A model generated the notes under the pieces. That model saw nothing but the letters and a program-made list of their open reading frames with translations. It had not been told where the DNA came from and did not search any database. Below, in pieces: positions 19,551 through 28,665 of a stretch of 64,000 nucleotides of DNA. Numbering within the stretch: the stretch's first letter is position 1; each line of letters starts with the position of its first letter. Position numbers and translations under genes: made by a program. Source of the stretch: an uncultured Thalassolituus sp. (GTDB taxonomy: Bacteria; Pseudomonadota; Gammaproteobacteria; Pseudomonadales; Oceanobacteraceae); assembly GCF_950066645.1 (NCBI RefSeq), contig NZ_CATMFB010000002.1, positions 248,001 to 312,000 of the forward strand. Direction: 5' to 3'.

Positions 19551-19598
19551 GGCACATCGTCTGGTCACGGTCTGACGGAAATCGTCAGATCACCAATG

Positions 19599-19635
19599 AC
19601 CGCCGGGGTTGGTCGCAAACTCCGGCGGTTTTTAT
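19599..19635 (+). terminator. Rho-independent terminator after prs
   Basis: The stem ACCGCCGG (19599-19606) pairs perfectly with CCGGCGGT (19622-19629) and is followed by a T-rich run. A second small hairpin, TCTGACG/CGTCAGA (19571-19589), lies just upstream. Together they separate prs from rplY. Confidence 0.8.
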
Positions 19636-19657
19636 ATTTGAAAATGAGGAAGACACA

Positions 19658-20299
19658 ATGTCTCAAGATTTTACTCTGTCTGCTGTAGCACGTTCTGACG
19701 AGGGGAAAGGTGCGAGCCGCCGCCTGCGTCGTGAAAATGGTGTTCCTGCAGTTGTTTACGGTGGTAAAGCTGGCGGTAACGACCGTAAGCCTGTTTCCAT
19801 CACTCTGAAAGCCAACGAGCTGAACAAAGCTCTGGAAAACGAAGCCTTCTACAGCTCCGTGATCAACCTGAGCATCGATGGCAAAGAAGAACAGGTCATC
19901 CTGAAAGATCTTCAGCGTCACCCTGCAAAAGCTCTGATCTGGCACGCTGACTTCCTGCGTGTTAACAAAAACACCAAGATCAAAGCACACGTTCCACTGC
20001 ACTTCCTGAACGAAGACAGCTGCAAGGGCGTTAAGATCGGTGGTGGTAAGATCATGCACCAGCTGACCAGCCTGGACATCATCTGTACTGCTGGCGATCT
20101 GCCAGAGTTCATCGAAATCGATATGGCTGACGTTGAAGTTGGCGGTGTAGTACACCTGTCTGACCTGAAACTGCCTAAAGGTGTTGAATCACTGGCTCTG
20201 TCACACGGCCCAGAGCACGACACCTCTGTAGTAAGCGTAATCGCTCCTAAAGGTGGCGACGCTGAAGAAGAAGCAGCAGAAGAAGACGCTGGCGAATAA
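19658..20299 (+). CDS. rplY: 50S ribosomal protein L25 (long form, with CTC domain)
   Basis: L25 binds 5S rRNA in the large subunit. At 213 aa this is the long form: the N-terminal L25 domain (about 1-95, with RSDEGKGASRRLRREN) is followed by the C-terminal beta domain of Ctc proteins and an acidic Glu/Ala-rich tail (EEEAAEEDAGE). Codon choice is strongly biased, as in highly expressed genes. The ribosome binding site GAGGAAG is strong. A terminator follows. Confidence 0.96.
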   Translation: MSQDFTLSAVARSDEGKGASRRLRRENGVPAVVYGGKAGGNDRKPVSITLKANELNKALENEAFYSSVINLSIDGKEEQVILKDLQRHPAKALIWHADFLRVNKNTKIKAHVPLHFLNEDSCKGVKIGGGKIMHQLTSLDIICTAGDLPEFIEIDMADVEVGGVVHLSDLKLPKGVESLALSHGPEHDTSVVSVIAPKGGDAEEEAAEEDAGE

Positions 20300-20313
20300 T
20301 CGCTACGTGTCGG

Positions 20314-20341
20314 AAAAAGCGGGGCTGGTCCCCGCTTTTTT
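20314..20341 (+). terminator. Rho-independent terminator after rplY
   Basis: Stem AAGCGGGG/CCCCGCTT with a 5-nt loop, A-rich before and T-rich after. It lies between rplY and pth and looks able to act on the plus strand. Confidence 0.88.
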
Positions 20342-20382
20342 ATTGTCTGTAATAAGTAGATTTTTCTGTTCAGGATATCTGT

Positions 20383-20970
20383 ATGGCTGATTCCATCCGA
20401 CTGATTGTCGGCCTCGGAAACCCGGGTGCCGAATACGAACAGACCCGCCACAATGCGGGTGCCTGGGTGATCGAACGTCTTGCCCGACTGGAAGGCATCA
20501 CACTCTCCCCAGATAAAAAATTTTCAGGCCTTGCCGGCAAGGGCCGGATCGGCGGACAGGAATGTTACCTGCTTCTTCCGACCACGTTTATGAACCGGAG
20601 CGGTCAGGCGGTCTCAGCCCTGGCTAACTTCTATAAGATACTCCCCTCTGAAATTCTGGTTGTTCACGACGAACTTGATCTGCCTCCCGGCGTTGCCAGA
20701 TTTAAGACCGGCGGAGGACACGGCGGCCAGAATGGCCTGCGGGATATCATCTCCCGCCTCGGTAACAATAACGGTTTTCACCGCCTGCGGATTGGCATCG
20801 GACATCCGGGTGACAAAAGCCAGGTGACTGGCCATGTGCTTGGACGGGCAAGCAAAGCCGACCAACAAAGCATAGATGCTGCAATTGATGAGGCCATGAG
20901 GGTACTGCCTGACGCAGTCAATGGTGATTTAGCGAAGGCGATGAATCGACTTCACAGCTTTAAAGGGTAA
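20383..20970 (+). CDS. pth: Peptidyl-tRNA hydrolase
   Basis: Pth cleaves the ester bond of peptidyl-tRNAs that drop off the ribosome. The 195-aa protein has [20 protein letters not shown] with the catalytic His at residue 23, the Asn of FMNRSGQAV, and the [11 protein letters not shown] and [13 protein letters not shown] blocks. It is followed 41 bp later by ychF, the common bacterial order. Confidence 0.97.
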   Translation: MADSIRLIVGLGNPGAEYEQTRHNAGAWVIERLARLEGITLSPDKKFSGLAGKGRIGGQECYLLLPTTFMNRSGQAVSALANFYKILPSEILVVHDELDLPPGVARFKTGGGHGGQNGLRDIISRLGNNNGFHRLRIGIGHPGDKSQVTGHVLGRASKADQQSIDAAIDEAMRVLPDAVNGDLAKAMNRLHSFKG

Positions 20971-21011
20971 AATACCCGCAATTTTTTCAGATCTGAATTC
21001 AGGACACAGAC

Positions 21012-22103
21012 ATGGGCTTTAAATGCGGAATCGTTGGTCTGCCCAACGTTGGCAAATCCACTCTATTCAACGCACTGACCAAATCAGGCATCGCTGCAGA
21101 AAACTTCCCTTTCTGTACCATTGAGCCGAATACCGGCATGGTCTCTATGCCAGACCCGCGTCTGGATGCTCTGGCAGCGATCGTTAATCCTGAGAAAGTC
21201 ATTCCTACGTCCATGGAATTTGTCGACATCGCAGGCCTGGTGGCGGGTGCTTCCAAAGGTGAAGGCTTGGGCAACCAGTTTCTCGCCAACATCCGCGAAA
21301 CCGATGCGATTGCTCATGTCGTCCGCTGCTTCGAAGACGACAACGTGATTCACGTTGCCAACCACGTCGATCCGGCAGCAGACATTGACATCATCAACAC
21401 CGAGCTCGTTCTGGCTGACCTCGAATCCTGTGAGAAGCAGCTGCAGCGTGTCACACGAACTGCCAAAGGTGGAGACAAAGATGCGATCGCGCAGAAAGCT
21501 CTGCTGGAGCGTCTGATTCCGCATTTCGAGGAAGGTAAAACCGCCCGGATGCTGGACATGAATGATGATGAAAAGCGTCTGTCGCGCATGTTCCACCTGC
21601 TGACCACTAAACCTACGATGTACATTGCCAACGTATCGGAAGAAGGTTTCGAAGATAATCCGTATCTCGATACCGTTCGCGATATCGCGGCCTCCGAAGG
21701 CGCATCTGTCGTCGTCGTCTGTAACAAGATTGAAGCTGAAATTTCGGAACTGGAAGACGAAGAGAAAACCGAATTCCTCGAAATGATGGGAATGGAAGAA
21801 CCGGGCCTGGATCGCGTGATCCGTGCAGGTTATGAACTTCTCGGTCTGCAGACCTACTTCACCGCTGGCGTGAAGGAAGTACGCGCCTGGACCATCAAGG
21901 TAGGGGCCACCGCTCCACGAGCTGCAGCCGCCATCCACACCGACTTTGAACGCGGCTTTATCCGCGCCGAAGTCGTGGGGTACGACGATTTTATTCAGTA
22001 CAAAGGTGAGAACGGCGCGAAAGACGCTGGTAAATGGCGCCTGGAAGGCAAGGAATACATCGTTAAAGACGGTGATGTTATCCACTTCCGCTTTAACGTC
22101 TGA
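21012..22103 (+). CDS. ychF: Redox-regulated P-loop NTPase YchF (OLA1 family)
   Basis: YchF is a ribosome-associated, Obg-like NTPase that prefers ATP. The 363-aa protein has the P-loop GLPNVGKST (residues 8-16), the DIAGLV switch, NKIE instead of the GTP-specific NKxD (the family hallmark), and a C-terminal TGS domain ([13 protein letters not shown] to [14 protein letters not shown]). It ends at a UUCG-loop terminator. Confidence 0.97.
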   Translation: MGFKCGIVGLPNVGKSTLFNALTKSGIAAENFPFCTIEPNTGMVSMPDPRLDALAAIVNPEKVIPTSMEFVDIAGLVAGASKGEGLGNQFLANIRETDAIAHVVRCFEDDNVIHVANHVDPAADIDIINTELVLADLESCEKQLQRVTRTAKGGDKDAIAQKALLERLIPHFEEGKTARMLDMNDDEKRLSRMFHLLTTKPTMYIANVSEEGFEDNPYLDTVRDIAASEGASVVVVCNKIEAEISELEDEEKTEFLEMMGMEEPGLDRVIRAGYELLGLQTYFTAGVKEVRAWTIKVGATAPRAAAAIHTDFERGFIRAEVVGYDDFIQYKGENGAKDAGKWRLEGKEYIVKDGDVIHFRFNV

Positions 22104-22118
22104 TTCCGGACTCACAGA

Positions 22119-22141
22119 ACGGGCCCTTCGGGGCCTTTTTT
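22119..22141 (+). terminator. Rho-independent terminator after ychF
   Basis: GGCCC-TTCG-GGGCC, a UUCG tetraloop hairpin (22122-22135), is followed by seven T residues. Confidence 0.9.
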
Positions 22142-22194
22142 GTTCCCACCGCCAGTTCCAGATAAATATGGAACAATACGTTCTTTTTTATCAA

Positions 22195-22211
22195 CTCTTA
22201 TAAAATAAGAG
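22195..22211 (+). promoter_or_regulatory. AT-rich inverted repeat in the MFS gene upstream region
   Basis: CTCTTA-TAAAA-TAAGAG is a perfect 6-bp inverted repeat containing a TATAAAAT-like -10 sequence, 42 bp before the MFS start. The spacer also holds GAAC-N5-GTTC (22171-22183), loosely like the palindrome in front of the TetR gene. It may be the efflux-gene promoter/operator region, but the evidence is modest. Confidence 0.35.
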
Positions 22212-22252
22212 AAACAATTATACTGGGGGCCTGTGAATCCTCCGGGGGCGTT

Positions 22253-23446
22253 ATGCCAACATCTCTGAAACTCCCGCTACCACTTCTCCTTGCTATGTTG
22301 ACTGCTATCGCGCCTCTGGCGATTGATATGTATCTGCCGGCCATGGGGCAGATGGCGGCCACGCTTAACAGTGATATTCATCACGTCGAGCTGTCGGTCA
22401 GTACTTTCCTGCTCGGCTTTGCTCTTGGCCAGATTACGGGTGGACCTGTGTCCGACCGTCTGGGCCGTAAACCCGTGATTCTTACGGGACTGACGATTTT
22501 TGCTGTCGCCAGCGCTCTGCTGACATTCAGTACCAGCCTGGACAGCCTGCTGATTTTCCGGGCCCTTCAGGCCTTTGGCGGCGGTCTCGCCGTTGTAAAT
22601 GCCACGGCCATCGTCCGCGATATGTTCGACGGCAGGGACATTGCTAAAGTACTGTCCATGGTGGCCATGATTATGATGGCCGCTCCTCTGTTTGCCCCGA
22701 TGCTCGGGTCTCTGATTCTGCATATGGCTCACTGGCAGGCAATTTTCGCCGTACTCGGTATTTACTGTATTCTGGTGACTGCCCTGCTGGTCTGGCAGCT
22801 CCCTGAGAGCCACCCAAAGCATCAGAGAGTGAAACGCCACCCACTCGCGGGGTATCTTCAGGTGATCCGTCATCGTCCGGCACGCAGGTACATCCTGACT
22901 CTGGCGAGCGCCTACAGCGGCATGTTTGTGTTTATTACTGCCTCCCCCTATCTCTACCTGGAATACTTCGGGGCCTCAGAAGCGACTTTCCCCTGGCTGT
23001 TCGGGGCAAATGTGATCGTGCTGATGGTTATGAACCGCTGCAATATGCTGTTGCTGAACCGGTTCAGCCCGGTGCAGATTCTGACGGCGGGCATCGCACT
23101 GCATGTGCTCTCAGCACTTGCTCTGCTCAGCATCAGTATGGTGCCTTCACTGTTTGTCCTGCCTGTCGTATTGCCGCTGATGATGGTGTTCGTCGGAGCG
23201 CTGGGCCTGATTACAGCCAACACCATGGGCACCGTGATGCAACACTTCCGGGACGTTGCCGGTTCAGCAACGGCTCTGATGGGCGTCATACAGTTTTCAG
23301 GCGGCGCTCTGGCGGGTCTGCTGTGGGCACACCTTCACGATAATACGCCCGTGCCTATGATGGCAGTCATGGTACTGACGTCAGGCCTGTCTGCGCTGGC
23401 GTTGTTCAGTGCACGCCACGCAGACAGAGAATACGCAACAGACTGA
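22253..23446 (+). CDS. MFS drug-resistance transporter, Bcr/CflA subfamily
   Basis: The 397-aa protein has the twelve-helix pattern of a major facilitator. It carries the DHA1 signature around IDMYLPAMGQMA in helix 1, motif A GPVSDRLGRKPV between helices 2 and 3, and RALQAFGGGLAVVNATAIVRD in helix 4, all typical of Bcr/CflA drug:H+ antiporters. Expected role: export of drugs or small metabolites across the inner membrane. A TetR gene follows on the same strand after 89 bp and is the likely regulator. Substrate cannot be deduced. Confidence 0.88.
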   Translation: MPTSLKLPLPLLLAMLTAIAPLAIDMYLPAMGQMAATLNSDIHHVELSVSTFLLGFALGQITGGPVSDRLGRKPVILTGLTIFAVASALLTFSTSLDSLLIFRALQAFGGGLAVVNATAIVRDMFDGRDIAKVLSMVAMIMMAAPLFAPMLGSLILHMAHWQAIFAVLGIYCILVTALLVWQLPESHPKHQRVKRHPLAGYLQVIRHRPARRYILTLASAYSGMFVFITASPYLYLEYFGASEATFPWLFGANVIVLMVMNRCNMLLLNRFSPVQILTAGIALHVLSALALLSISMVPSLFVLPVVLPLMMVFVGALGLITANTMGTVMQHFRDVAGSATALMGVIQFSGGALAGLLWAHLHDNTPVPMMAVMVLTSGLSALALFSARHADREYATD

Positions 23447-23482
23447 TCCACAATCAGCACCAATGATCGCAAATATTACCTT

Positions 23483-23521
23483 GAGTAATTTACTCGGGTA
23501 AAACAGAATGAACGTTCATTC
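23483..23521 (+). promoter_or_regulatory. Palindromic operator region upstream of the TetR gene
   Basis: Two palindromes lie in front of the TetR start: GAGTAA-T-TTACTC (23483-23495) and a perfect 16-bp GAATGAACGTTCATTC (23506-23521), ending 14 bp before the ATG. Palindromes with a GAACGTTC core are common TetR-family operators, so autorepression is likely. The position would also block a promoter or translation start. Confidence 0.6.
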
Positions 23522-23535
23522 CGGTTAATAGCAGT

Positions 23536-24105
23536 ATGGATAAATCAGAACAGATTATCGAAGCCGCCGCGGAACTGATCGCCCTTAACGGGCTGCAGGC
23601 ATCGCCGGTTTCTATGGTAGCTAAACACGCGTGCTGCGGTGCAGGCACCATCTACCGTTACTTCGACACCAAAGAAGAACTGGTCGAGGCAGTGTATCTG
23701 CAACTGATGCAGCGTATCACCCGGGCAACACTCGCCGGTGATGATCCTTCGGGAGATATACGCAGCCGTCTGAGCAATATGTGGCTCAACCTGTTTCGCT
23801 ATCTGTCTGATAACCCAAGAGATGCGGCCTTGATTGATCAGTTAAGTGTCGCGCCGGCCATCTGTGAACTGAAACAGCGGATGGCAGAGAATGAACTTCA
23901 GTCAGGCGTACACAGTCTGTTTGAAGAAGGCCGTCAGCAGGGTCTGATCAAAGACCTGCCGAACGAAGTTCTGGGCATCTACGTCTACGGGGGGATTTCC
24001 ACCCTGGTGCGTCTGGCCCACAAAGTTCCCGGCCTGAAAGAAAATACTATTACCGATGACATGGTACTCGGCCTCTGCTGGGACGCGATCCGGATTCATC
24101 ACTGA
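23536..24105 (+). CDS. TetR/AcrR-family transcriptional regulator
   Basis: The 189-aa protein has an N-terminal TetR helix-turn-helix (residues about 5-50: IIEAAAELIALNG, then VSMVAKHACCGAGTIYRYFDTKEEL) and a helical ligand-binding C-terminal domain. It follows the Bcr/CflA efflux gene, which suggests a drug- or metabolite-responsive repressor. A 16-bp palindrome directly precedes it. A 53-codon gene with its own ribosome binding site follows 19 bp downstream. Confidence 0.9.
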   Translation: MDKSEQIIEAAAELIALNGLQASPVSMVAKHACCGAGTIYRYFDTKEELVEAVYLQLMQRITRATLAGDDPSGDIRSRLSNMWLNLFRYLSDNPRDAALIDQLSVAPAICELKQRMAENELQSGVHSLFEEGRQQGLIKDLPNEVLGIYVYGGISTLVRLAHKVPGLKENTITDDMVLGLCWDAIRIHH

Positions 24106-24124
24106 CTGCAACAAGGAGAAGACT

Positions 24125-24286
24125 ATGGCAACTGCACTGAACACTCCGGACACCACTGCGGCAGACAACCGTAACCCGGTGACGGCTCAGCCCCGTACGA
24201 CAGCGAATACAGGCTTTTTTGACGTGATCGGCGACCTGGCTCTGAGCCGCAAGCGCCAACGCGAACAGAGCACGTCTGATAAGTAA
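24125..24286 (+). CDS. Small protein, 53 aa, unknown function
   Basis: ATG 24125 is preceded by a strong AAGGAG ribosome binding site and the frame ends in tandem TAA TAA. The first 29 residues are Thr/Ala/Asn-rich and probably disordered. The end is amphipathic then basic (TGFFDVIGDLALSRKRQREQ). There is no signal peptide or membrane helix. The spacing from tetR and the terminator 11 bp beyond the stop suggest it is the last gene of the tetR transcript. I do not recognise the family. A role with the regulator or as a DNA- or RNA-contacting peptide is only a guess. Confidence 0.65.
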   Translation: MATALNTPDTTAADNRNPVTAQPRTTANTGFFDVIGDLALSRKRQREQSTSDK

Positions 24287-24296
24287 TAAGACGAGC

Positions 24297-24327
24297 TGAA
24301 AAAAGGCGGCCAATGGCCGCCTTTTGC
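24297..24327. terminator. Bidirectional terminator between convergent genes
   Basis: Stem AAGGCGGCC (24303-24311) pairs with GGCCGCCTT (24315-24323) around a 3-nt loop, with A-rich sequence on one side and T-rich on the other. It can terminate the small gene on the plus strand and the hypothetical gene on the minus strand. Confidence 0.88.
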
Positions 24328-24329
24328 GT

Positions 24330-24926
24330 TTAATGGAAGGTAGCCCCCTCTCCCGTATCGGTATCGGCAAACGCGATGGGCAGCACGTTTGTCCGGTCAA
24401 AGACCAGAACACTGTGATCGGGCACCAGGCAGACATCACCGTCGCTGATGTCTTCCAGCAGGATGCAGGTCATATCGATGGAGTCCATCCCCACCACGAT
24501 TCCCATCACGAATCCATACCGGGTATTCAATGCAACCAGATCTCCGATCTCGGTTTCATCGCGCTCGGTATTAATGTCATCGCCAACCAGTTCGTCGGAT
24601 GGCCAGGGGGTTTTAAAGCGGGTCAGAGCGACCAGCTGAACAATGCCCTGTACGATGCCATCATTGATATCGAGGACAATGCTATCGTCTTCGGCATCTT
24701 CGCTGGACACGCGTTCGAGCAGACTGAGAAAGAGATCAGAATCATCATCAGACCAACGGACATCTACGGCCTGATTACCTGAGCGACGGGAGCAGAAGCT
24801 GACATCCGTCGGAACGACTGTGGCTGGTTCGCCTTCATTGGCGGGCATTAGCAGGCTGACAGCATCAAGGCCTGAGTTATCAGTATCCTGGATACGCCAG
24901 TAAAGCGGTTGCATCTCTGCGATCAT
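24330..24926 (-). CDS. Acidic hypothetical protein, 198 aa
   Basis: This soluble protein has no signal or membrane segment and is strongly acidic (WSDDDSDLFLSLLERVSSEDAEDDSIVLDINDG). The second half looks beta-rich (IGDLVALNTRYGFVMGIVVGMDSIDMTCILLEDISDGDVCLVPDHSVLVFD). A GGGAG lies 9-10 bases before the ATG at 24926, and ATG at residue 5 is an alternative. I do not recognise the family. It stands alone, bounded by the shared terminator and by a 243-bp gap carrying a tandem 13-bp repeat. Confidence 0.7.
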   Translation of the reverse strand: MIAEMQPLYWRIQDTDNSGLDAVSLLMPANEGEPATVVPTDVSFCSRRSGNQAVDVRWSDDDSDLFLSLLERVSSEDAEDDSIVLDINDGIVQGIVQLVALTRFKTPWPSDELVGDDINTERDETEIGDLVALNTRYGFVMGIVVGMDSIDMTCILLEDISDGDVCLVPDHSVLVFDRTNVLPIAFADTDTGEGATFH

Positions 24927-24939
24927 AAGGGGTACTCCC

Positions 24940-24965
24940 TAGTCACCTGAGTTAGTCACCTGAGT
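24940..24965. repeat. Tandem 13-bp direct repeat
   Basis: TAGTCACCTGAGT occurs twice head to tail (24940-24952 and 24953-24965), 14 bp upstream of the acidic hypothetical gene start. It may be a duplicated regulator site for that minus-strand gene or a replication-slippage duplication. The rest of the gap to 25168 shows nothing I can assign. Confidence 0.6.
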
Positions 24966-25168
24966 CGGCTGTTGCCTCTCGGCAGTTCTGGTCTCTGGTC
25001 CTCCACATAAACAAGCGTATACCTGATATATAGCAACGCGGGAGATGCGACACAAGTCCTGCGTTTTACAAAAGCGGGATCTCATCACAGTCATAAAGGC
25101 AAAGCGGCCACTGCCAGTGTGTGGTAAAACACATGACCGGTATACACGTCACCGACTGGAAACAGACT

Positions 25169-26110
25169 ATGCAATACAGAGTACTACTTACATTGATCAG
25201 CGCGGCTGCTTTAGTCAGCGGCTGCGCCAGCCAGCCGAAAGGACTGGATCAGATACGCGAGGAAGCGGACCGCGCCGCTCTGGTCACCGCCAGTTCAGGG
25301 GCTACCCTGATTAAAGACGCAGAGAGCCGTGCGGCGGACGCCAGCGCTCAGGAAACATACCGCTTTGCCCCTGTCCTGACCCGTGAAGCGATGGCATCGC
25401 TGGAAGAAGCCCGCGAGGTACAGAGCAAAGGGAAAGCAGATGACGCTGTCCGCAGTCAGGCACTGGCCGCTATTGCCACCTTTGACCGCGCGATTGCTCA
25501 TACCAGCATTGCCCGTGAAACACTGGCTCCTGCGCTGGCTCACCTCGAAGTGCTGAATGCCATCGGCAGTCCGGCATACTTTCCAACCGGATATCAGAAA
25601 GTGTCTGAGAGTTTCGACGGGATTATCAGGGTACTGGAACAGACGGGCGCACCTGCAAGTACTGCCCAGAGCCAGCATCAGCTTCTGACTGCCATGCATG
25701 ACCTCGAAGTCGAGACCATTGGCTTTATCAACCTGCAGGAAATCCGCACCACACTGGATAATCTGCAGGAGGCCGGGGCACAGAAGCTCATTCCTCAGAG
25801 CTACGCCGTCGCCCGTACCGCCCTGGCGGCTGCGGAAGATCTGATTGCCACCTCACCACGCGCTGAAGGAGGGATAGCCACTCTGCGGGAGCGTGCACTC
25901 AACTCGGCGTCACATGCTCAGGTCATTATGGCAATGGTGAACGAAATCCTGAATGCCAGCCCGGACTCGGCCGAAAGCCTGGTGCTGCGCACTGAGCGCT
26001 GGCTTTATAACATTGGCACCGCTCTGAAATTCCCCGATATCCGCCATTTACCGATGGATGAGCAGTCCCGGCAGCTGGCAGATGGCGTCGAAGAGCTGTT
26101 GCAACGGTGA
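25169..26110 (+). CDS. Helical lipoprotein of unknown function (DUF4398-like)
   Basis: The ATG at 25169 gives a clean lipoprotein signal with lipobox LVSGC, while the longer frame from 25121 would put 16 extra polar residues before it. The 313-aa product is mostly alpha-helical with Ala/Glu-rich repeats such as YRFAPVLTREAMASLEEARE and PQSYAVARTALAAAEDLIAT. These resemble the helical-hairpin units of DUF4398 envelope lipoproteins. A structural or stress role in the periplasm is inferred. It stands alone before miaB. Confidence 0.75.
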   Translation: MQYRVLLTLISAAALVSGCASQPKGLDQIREEADRAALVTASSGATLIKDAESRAADASAQETYRFAPVLTREAMASLEEAREVQSKGKADDAVRSQALAAIATFDRAIAHTSIARETLAPALAHLEVLNAIGSPAYFPTGYQKVSESFDGIIRVLEQTGAPASTAQSQHQLLTAMHDLEVETIGFINLQEIRTTLDNLQEAGAQKLIPQSYAVARTALAAAEDLIATSPRAEGGIATLRERALNSASHAQVIMAMVNEILNASPDSAESLVLRTERWLYNIGTALKFPDIRHLPMDEQSRQLADGVEELLQR

Positions 26111-26151
26111 TTCTGCATCAAGGTGGCTGGCGAAGAAGTGAGCAGGCGCTG

Positions 26152-26157
26152 TATAAT
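26152..26157 (+). promoter_or_regulatory. Candidate -10 box for the miaB operon
   Basis: A perfect TATAAT lies 44 bp upstream of the chosen miaB ATG. The matching -35 is poor (TGGCGA with an 18-bp gap). The box lies inside the upstream in-frame extension of miaB, which argues for the later start. Confidence 0.45.
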
Positions 26158-26200
26158 GCCGCCCTTTTTCAACAGCCACACTGAGGCCAGCAGCAGCACA

Positions 26201-27550
26201 ATGACCGATCAGGTGAAAAAGCTTTACATCAAAACCCACGGTTGCCAGATGAACGAGTACGACTCATCACGTATGGCTGACATGCTGGGCGAAAGTCACC
26301 AGATGGTTCTGACGGACAATCCGGAGGACGCCGACGTCATTCTGCTGAACACCTGCTCCATCCGCGAGAAGGCGCAGGAAAAGGTATTTCATGAGCTTGG
26401 CCGCTGGAAGAACCTGAAAAACGGGAAACCGGATCTGAAAATCGGTGTCGGCGGCTGTGTGGCTTCTCAGGAAGGTGACGCGATCATGAAGCGCGCGCCT
26501 TTCGTTGATATGGTGTTTGGCCCTCAGACACTGCATCGCCTGCCTGAAATGGTTAACAAAGCCAGTAACTCGATTCAGGTGGTCGATGTGACCTTCCCAG
26601 AAATCGAGAAATTTGACCATCTGCCAGCACCCAAAGTAGAAGGCTGCTCGGCGTTTGTATCGATTATGGAAGGCTGCTCGAAATACTGTACGTTCTGTGT
26701 CGTTCCCTACACCCGCGGTGAGGAAGTCAGCCGTCCGCTTGCCGATGTACTGAAAGAAGTTCAGGTGCTGGCCGATCAGGGAGTACGTGAAGTAAACCTG
26801 CTTGGCCAGAACGTTAACGCTTATCAGGGTACAACCGCAGACGGTGACATCGCCGATCTTGCCGAGCTGATCACACTGGTCGCTGAAATCGAAGGCATTG
26901 ACCGTATCCGTTACACCACTTCGCATCCGGTGGAGTTCAGCGACAGCCTGATTAACGTCTATGCGGAAGTGCCTGAACTTGTCAGTCACATTCATCTGCC
27001 GGTGCAGAGTGGCTCAAACCGCATTCTGGCAGCGATGAAACGTGGCCACGAAATCGATATGTACATTGAGAAAATCGAGCGGCTGCAGCGGCTGCGCCCG
27101 GATATCTCGATCTCCTCTGATTTCATCATTGGCTTCCCGGGCGAAACCGAAGAAGACTTTCTCGACACCATGAATCTGATTGAGAGAATCGGCTTCGATA
27201 CCTCATTCAGCTTTGTCTACAGCGCACGTCCGGGTACTCCGGCCGCGCAGCTTGATGACGATACCCCGGAAGACGTGAAGAAGCAGCGTCTCCATATTCT
27301 GCAGACACGCATCACTCAGAACGCACAGCAGATCAGCCGCCGTATGGTGGGTCGCGAAGAAGTCATTCTGGTGACGGGCGTATCCCGCAAAGACCCGGGC
27401 GAACTCTCCGGGCGGACTGAAAACAACCGGGTTGTGAACTTTAAGTCACTTGATCATAGCCTGATCGGTAAGTTCGTTAAGGTACGCATCGAAGATGCCT
27501 ATCCGAACAGTCTGCGTGGTGTCATTCTCGACGCCGCTATGGCTTACTGA
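26201..27550 (+). CDS. miaB: tRNA-2-methylthio-N6-dimethylallyladenosine synthase MiaB
   Basis: MiaB is a radical-SAM methylthiotransferase acting on i6A37 of tRNAs. The chosen ATG gives [16 protein letters not shown] (the first cluster-binding Cys), further Cys in [11 protein letters not shown] and GVGGCVASQ, and the radical-SAM CxxxCxxC in [22 protein letters not shown] domain ends the 449-aa protein ([20 protein letters not shown]). The open frame reaches back to 26123, but those residues do not fit the family. It leads the miaB-ybeZ-ybeY-corC-lnt operon. Confidence 0.96.
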   Translation: MTDQVKKLYIKTHGCQMNEYDSSRMADMLGESHQMVLTDNPEDADVILLNTCSIREKAQEKVFHELGRWKNLKNGKPDLKIGVGGCVASQEGDAIMKRAPFVDMVFGPQTLHRLPEMVNKASNSIQVVDVTFPEIEKFDHLPAPKVEGCSAFVSIMEGCSKYCTFCVVPYTRGEEVSRPLADVLKEVQVLADQGVREVNLLGQNVNAYQGTTADGDIADLAELITLVAEIEGIDRIRYTTSHPVEFSDSLINVYAEVPELVSHIHLPVQSGSNRILAAMKRGHEIDMYIEKIERLQRLRPDISISSDFIIGFPGETEEDFLDTMNLIERIGFDTSFSFVYSARPGTPAAQLDDDTPEDVKKQRLHILQTRITQNAQQISRRMVGREEVILVTGVSRKDPGELSGRTENNRVVNFKSLDHSLIGKFVKVRIEDAYPNSLRGVILDAAMAY

Positions 27551-27582
27551 AATCTGTCAGTCGCTAACTTCAGAGGCAACTT

Positions 27583-28665
27583 TTGACCACAGAGAACATG
27601 ACCGACTCCCAGGCGCCGGAAGATTCCGGACACGAAGATAACGGCGCCAGACAGCACGTTATTTCTTTTATTCTTGAACCGGACGATGCCCCCCGGCTGG
27701 CTAACCTGTGTGGCCACCTGGATGCCCATCTGAAGCAGATTTCTGAGCATTACGACCTGGAGATCTACAACCGCGGAGCCCGCTTTCAGGTAGAAGGCAG
27801 CGTCCGCCAGGCCAAGCGCGCCGCCGCACTGATTCAGCAGCTGTACCGGGAAACCAACAAGGGAACCCAGATCAGTCCGGACCTGATTCACCTCTTCCTT
27901 CAGGAAGACGGTGCCCGCGTAAGCCAACGTGGTAAACGCAGTTACGACGCCAGTAAGGGCATCATCAAAACGCCTCAGGCGGTGATCAAACCACGGGGTG
28001 ACAACCAGCTGGAATACCTGCAGCGGGTACGCGAGTACGATATCAACTTCGGTATCGGCCCGGCAGGTACCGGCAAGACCTTTCTGGCGGTAGCCGCGGG
28101 CGTTGAAGCGCTGATGCGTGATGAAGTAAAACGTATTCTGCTGGTTCGTCCGGCGGTGGAAGCCGGTGAGAAACTGGGCTTCCTGCCCGGTGATCTGGCG
28201 CAGAAGATCGACCCTTACCTGCGCCCTCTCTACGATGCTCTCTATGAGATGCTGGGCTTTGAACAGGTGGGTAAAATGATTGAGCGCAATCAGATTGAGA
28301 TTGCTCCACTCGCCTATATGCGGGGCCGCACGCTGTCGCATTCCTTTGTGATTCTCGACGAAAGTCAGAACACCACCAAAGAACAGATGAAGATGTTCCT
28401 GACGCGGGTAGGTTTTGGTTCTAAAGCGGTCATCACGGGTGACGTAACTCAGGTCGACCTCCCCCGCGGCGTATACTCGGGCCTCAAACATGGCCTTGAA
28501 GTGCTGGACGGTGTCGATGGCATCGGGATTACGCGCTTTAATAACCGCGATGTTGTGCGTCACCCTCTCGTTCAGCGCATCGTCGATGCCTACGACCGTT
28601 TTGACGAACGTGAAGAGAAGCGCCGCAAAGAGCAGAAAGAAAACCCGTCAGGGAATGCCGAATGA
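27583..28665 (+). CDS. ybeZ: PhoH-like ATPase YbeZ
   Basis: YbeZ is a PhoH-family P-loop ATPase that partners with the YbeY endoribonuclease. The 360-aa protein has Walker [10 protein letters not shown] and Walker [11 protein letters not shown], with [15 protein letters not shown] further on. The start is TTG 27583 behind AGAGG; an ATG at 27598 is the alternative. It overlaps ybeY by 4 bp (ATGA). Despite the family name, no phosphate regulation is visible here. Confidence 0.93.
   Translation: MTTENMTDSQAPEDSGHEDNGARQHVISFILEPDDAPRLANLCGHLDAHLKQISEHYDLEIYNRGARFQVEGSVRQAKRAAALIQQLYRETNKGTQISPDLIHLFLQEDGARVSQRGKRSYDASKGIIKTPQAVIKPRGDNQLEYLQRVREYDINFGIGPAGTGKTFLAVAAGVEALMRDEVKRILLVRPAVEAGEKLGFLPGDLAQKIDPYLRPLYDALYEMLGFEQVGKMIERNQIEIAPLAYMRGRTLSHSFVILDESQNTTKEQMKMFLTRVGFGSKAVITGDVTQVDLPRGVYSGLKHGLEVLDGVDGIGITRFNNRDVVRHPLVQRIVDAYDRFDEREEKRRKEQKENPSGNAE

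Noticed and set aside
21084-22115. A 343-codon open frame on the minus strand opposite ychF
   Set aside because: Shadow of the strongly codon-biased ychF gene; no recognisable motif and no start signal.
22171-22183. GAAC-N5-GTTC upstream of the MFS gene as a TetR operator
   Set aside because: Only the outer four bases of each half agree with the 16-bp palindrome ahead of tetR, and the spacing differs, so it is not convincing as the same site.
27544-28563. A 339-codon open frame on the minus strand opposite ybeZ
   Set aside because: Shadow frame over an intact PhoH-like gene with Walker motifs on the plus strand; no motif of its own.
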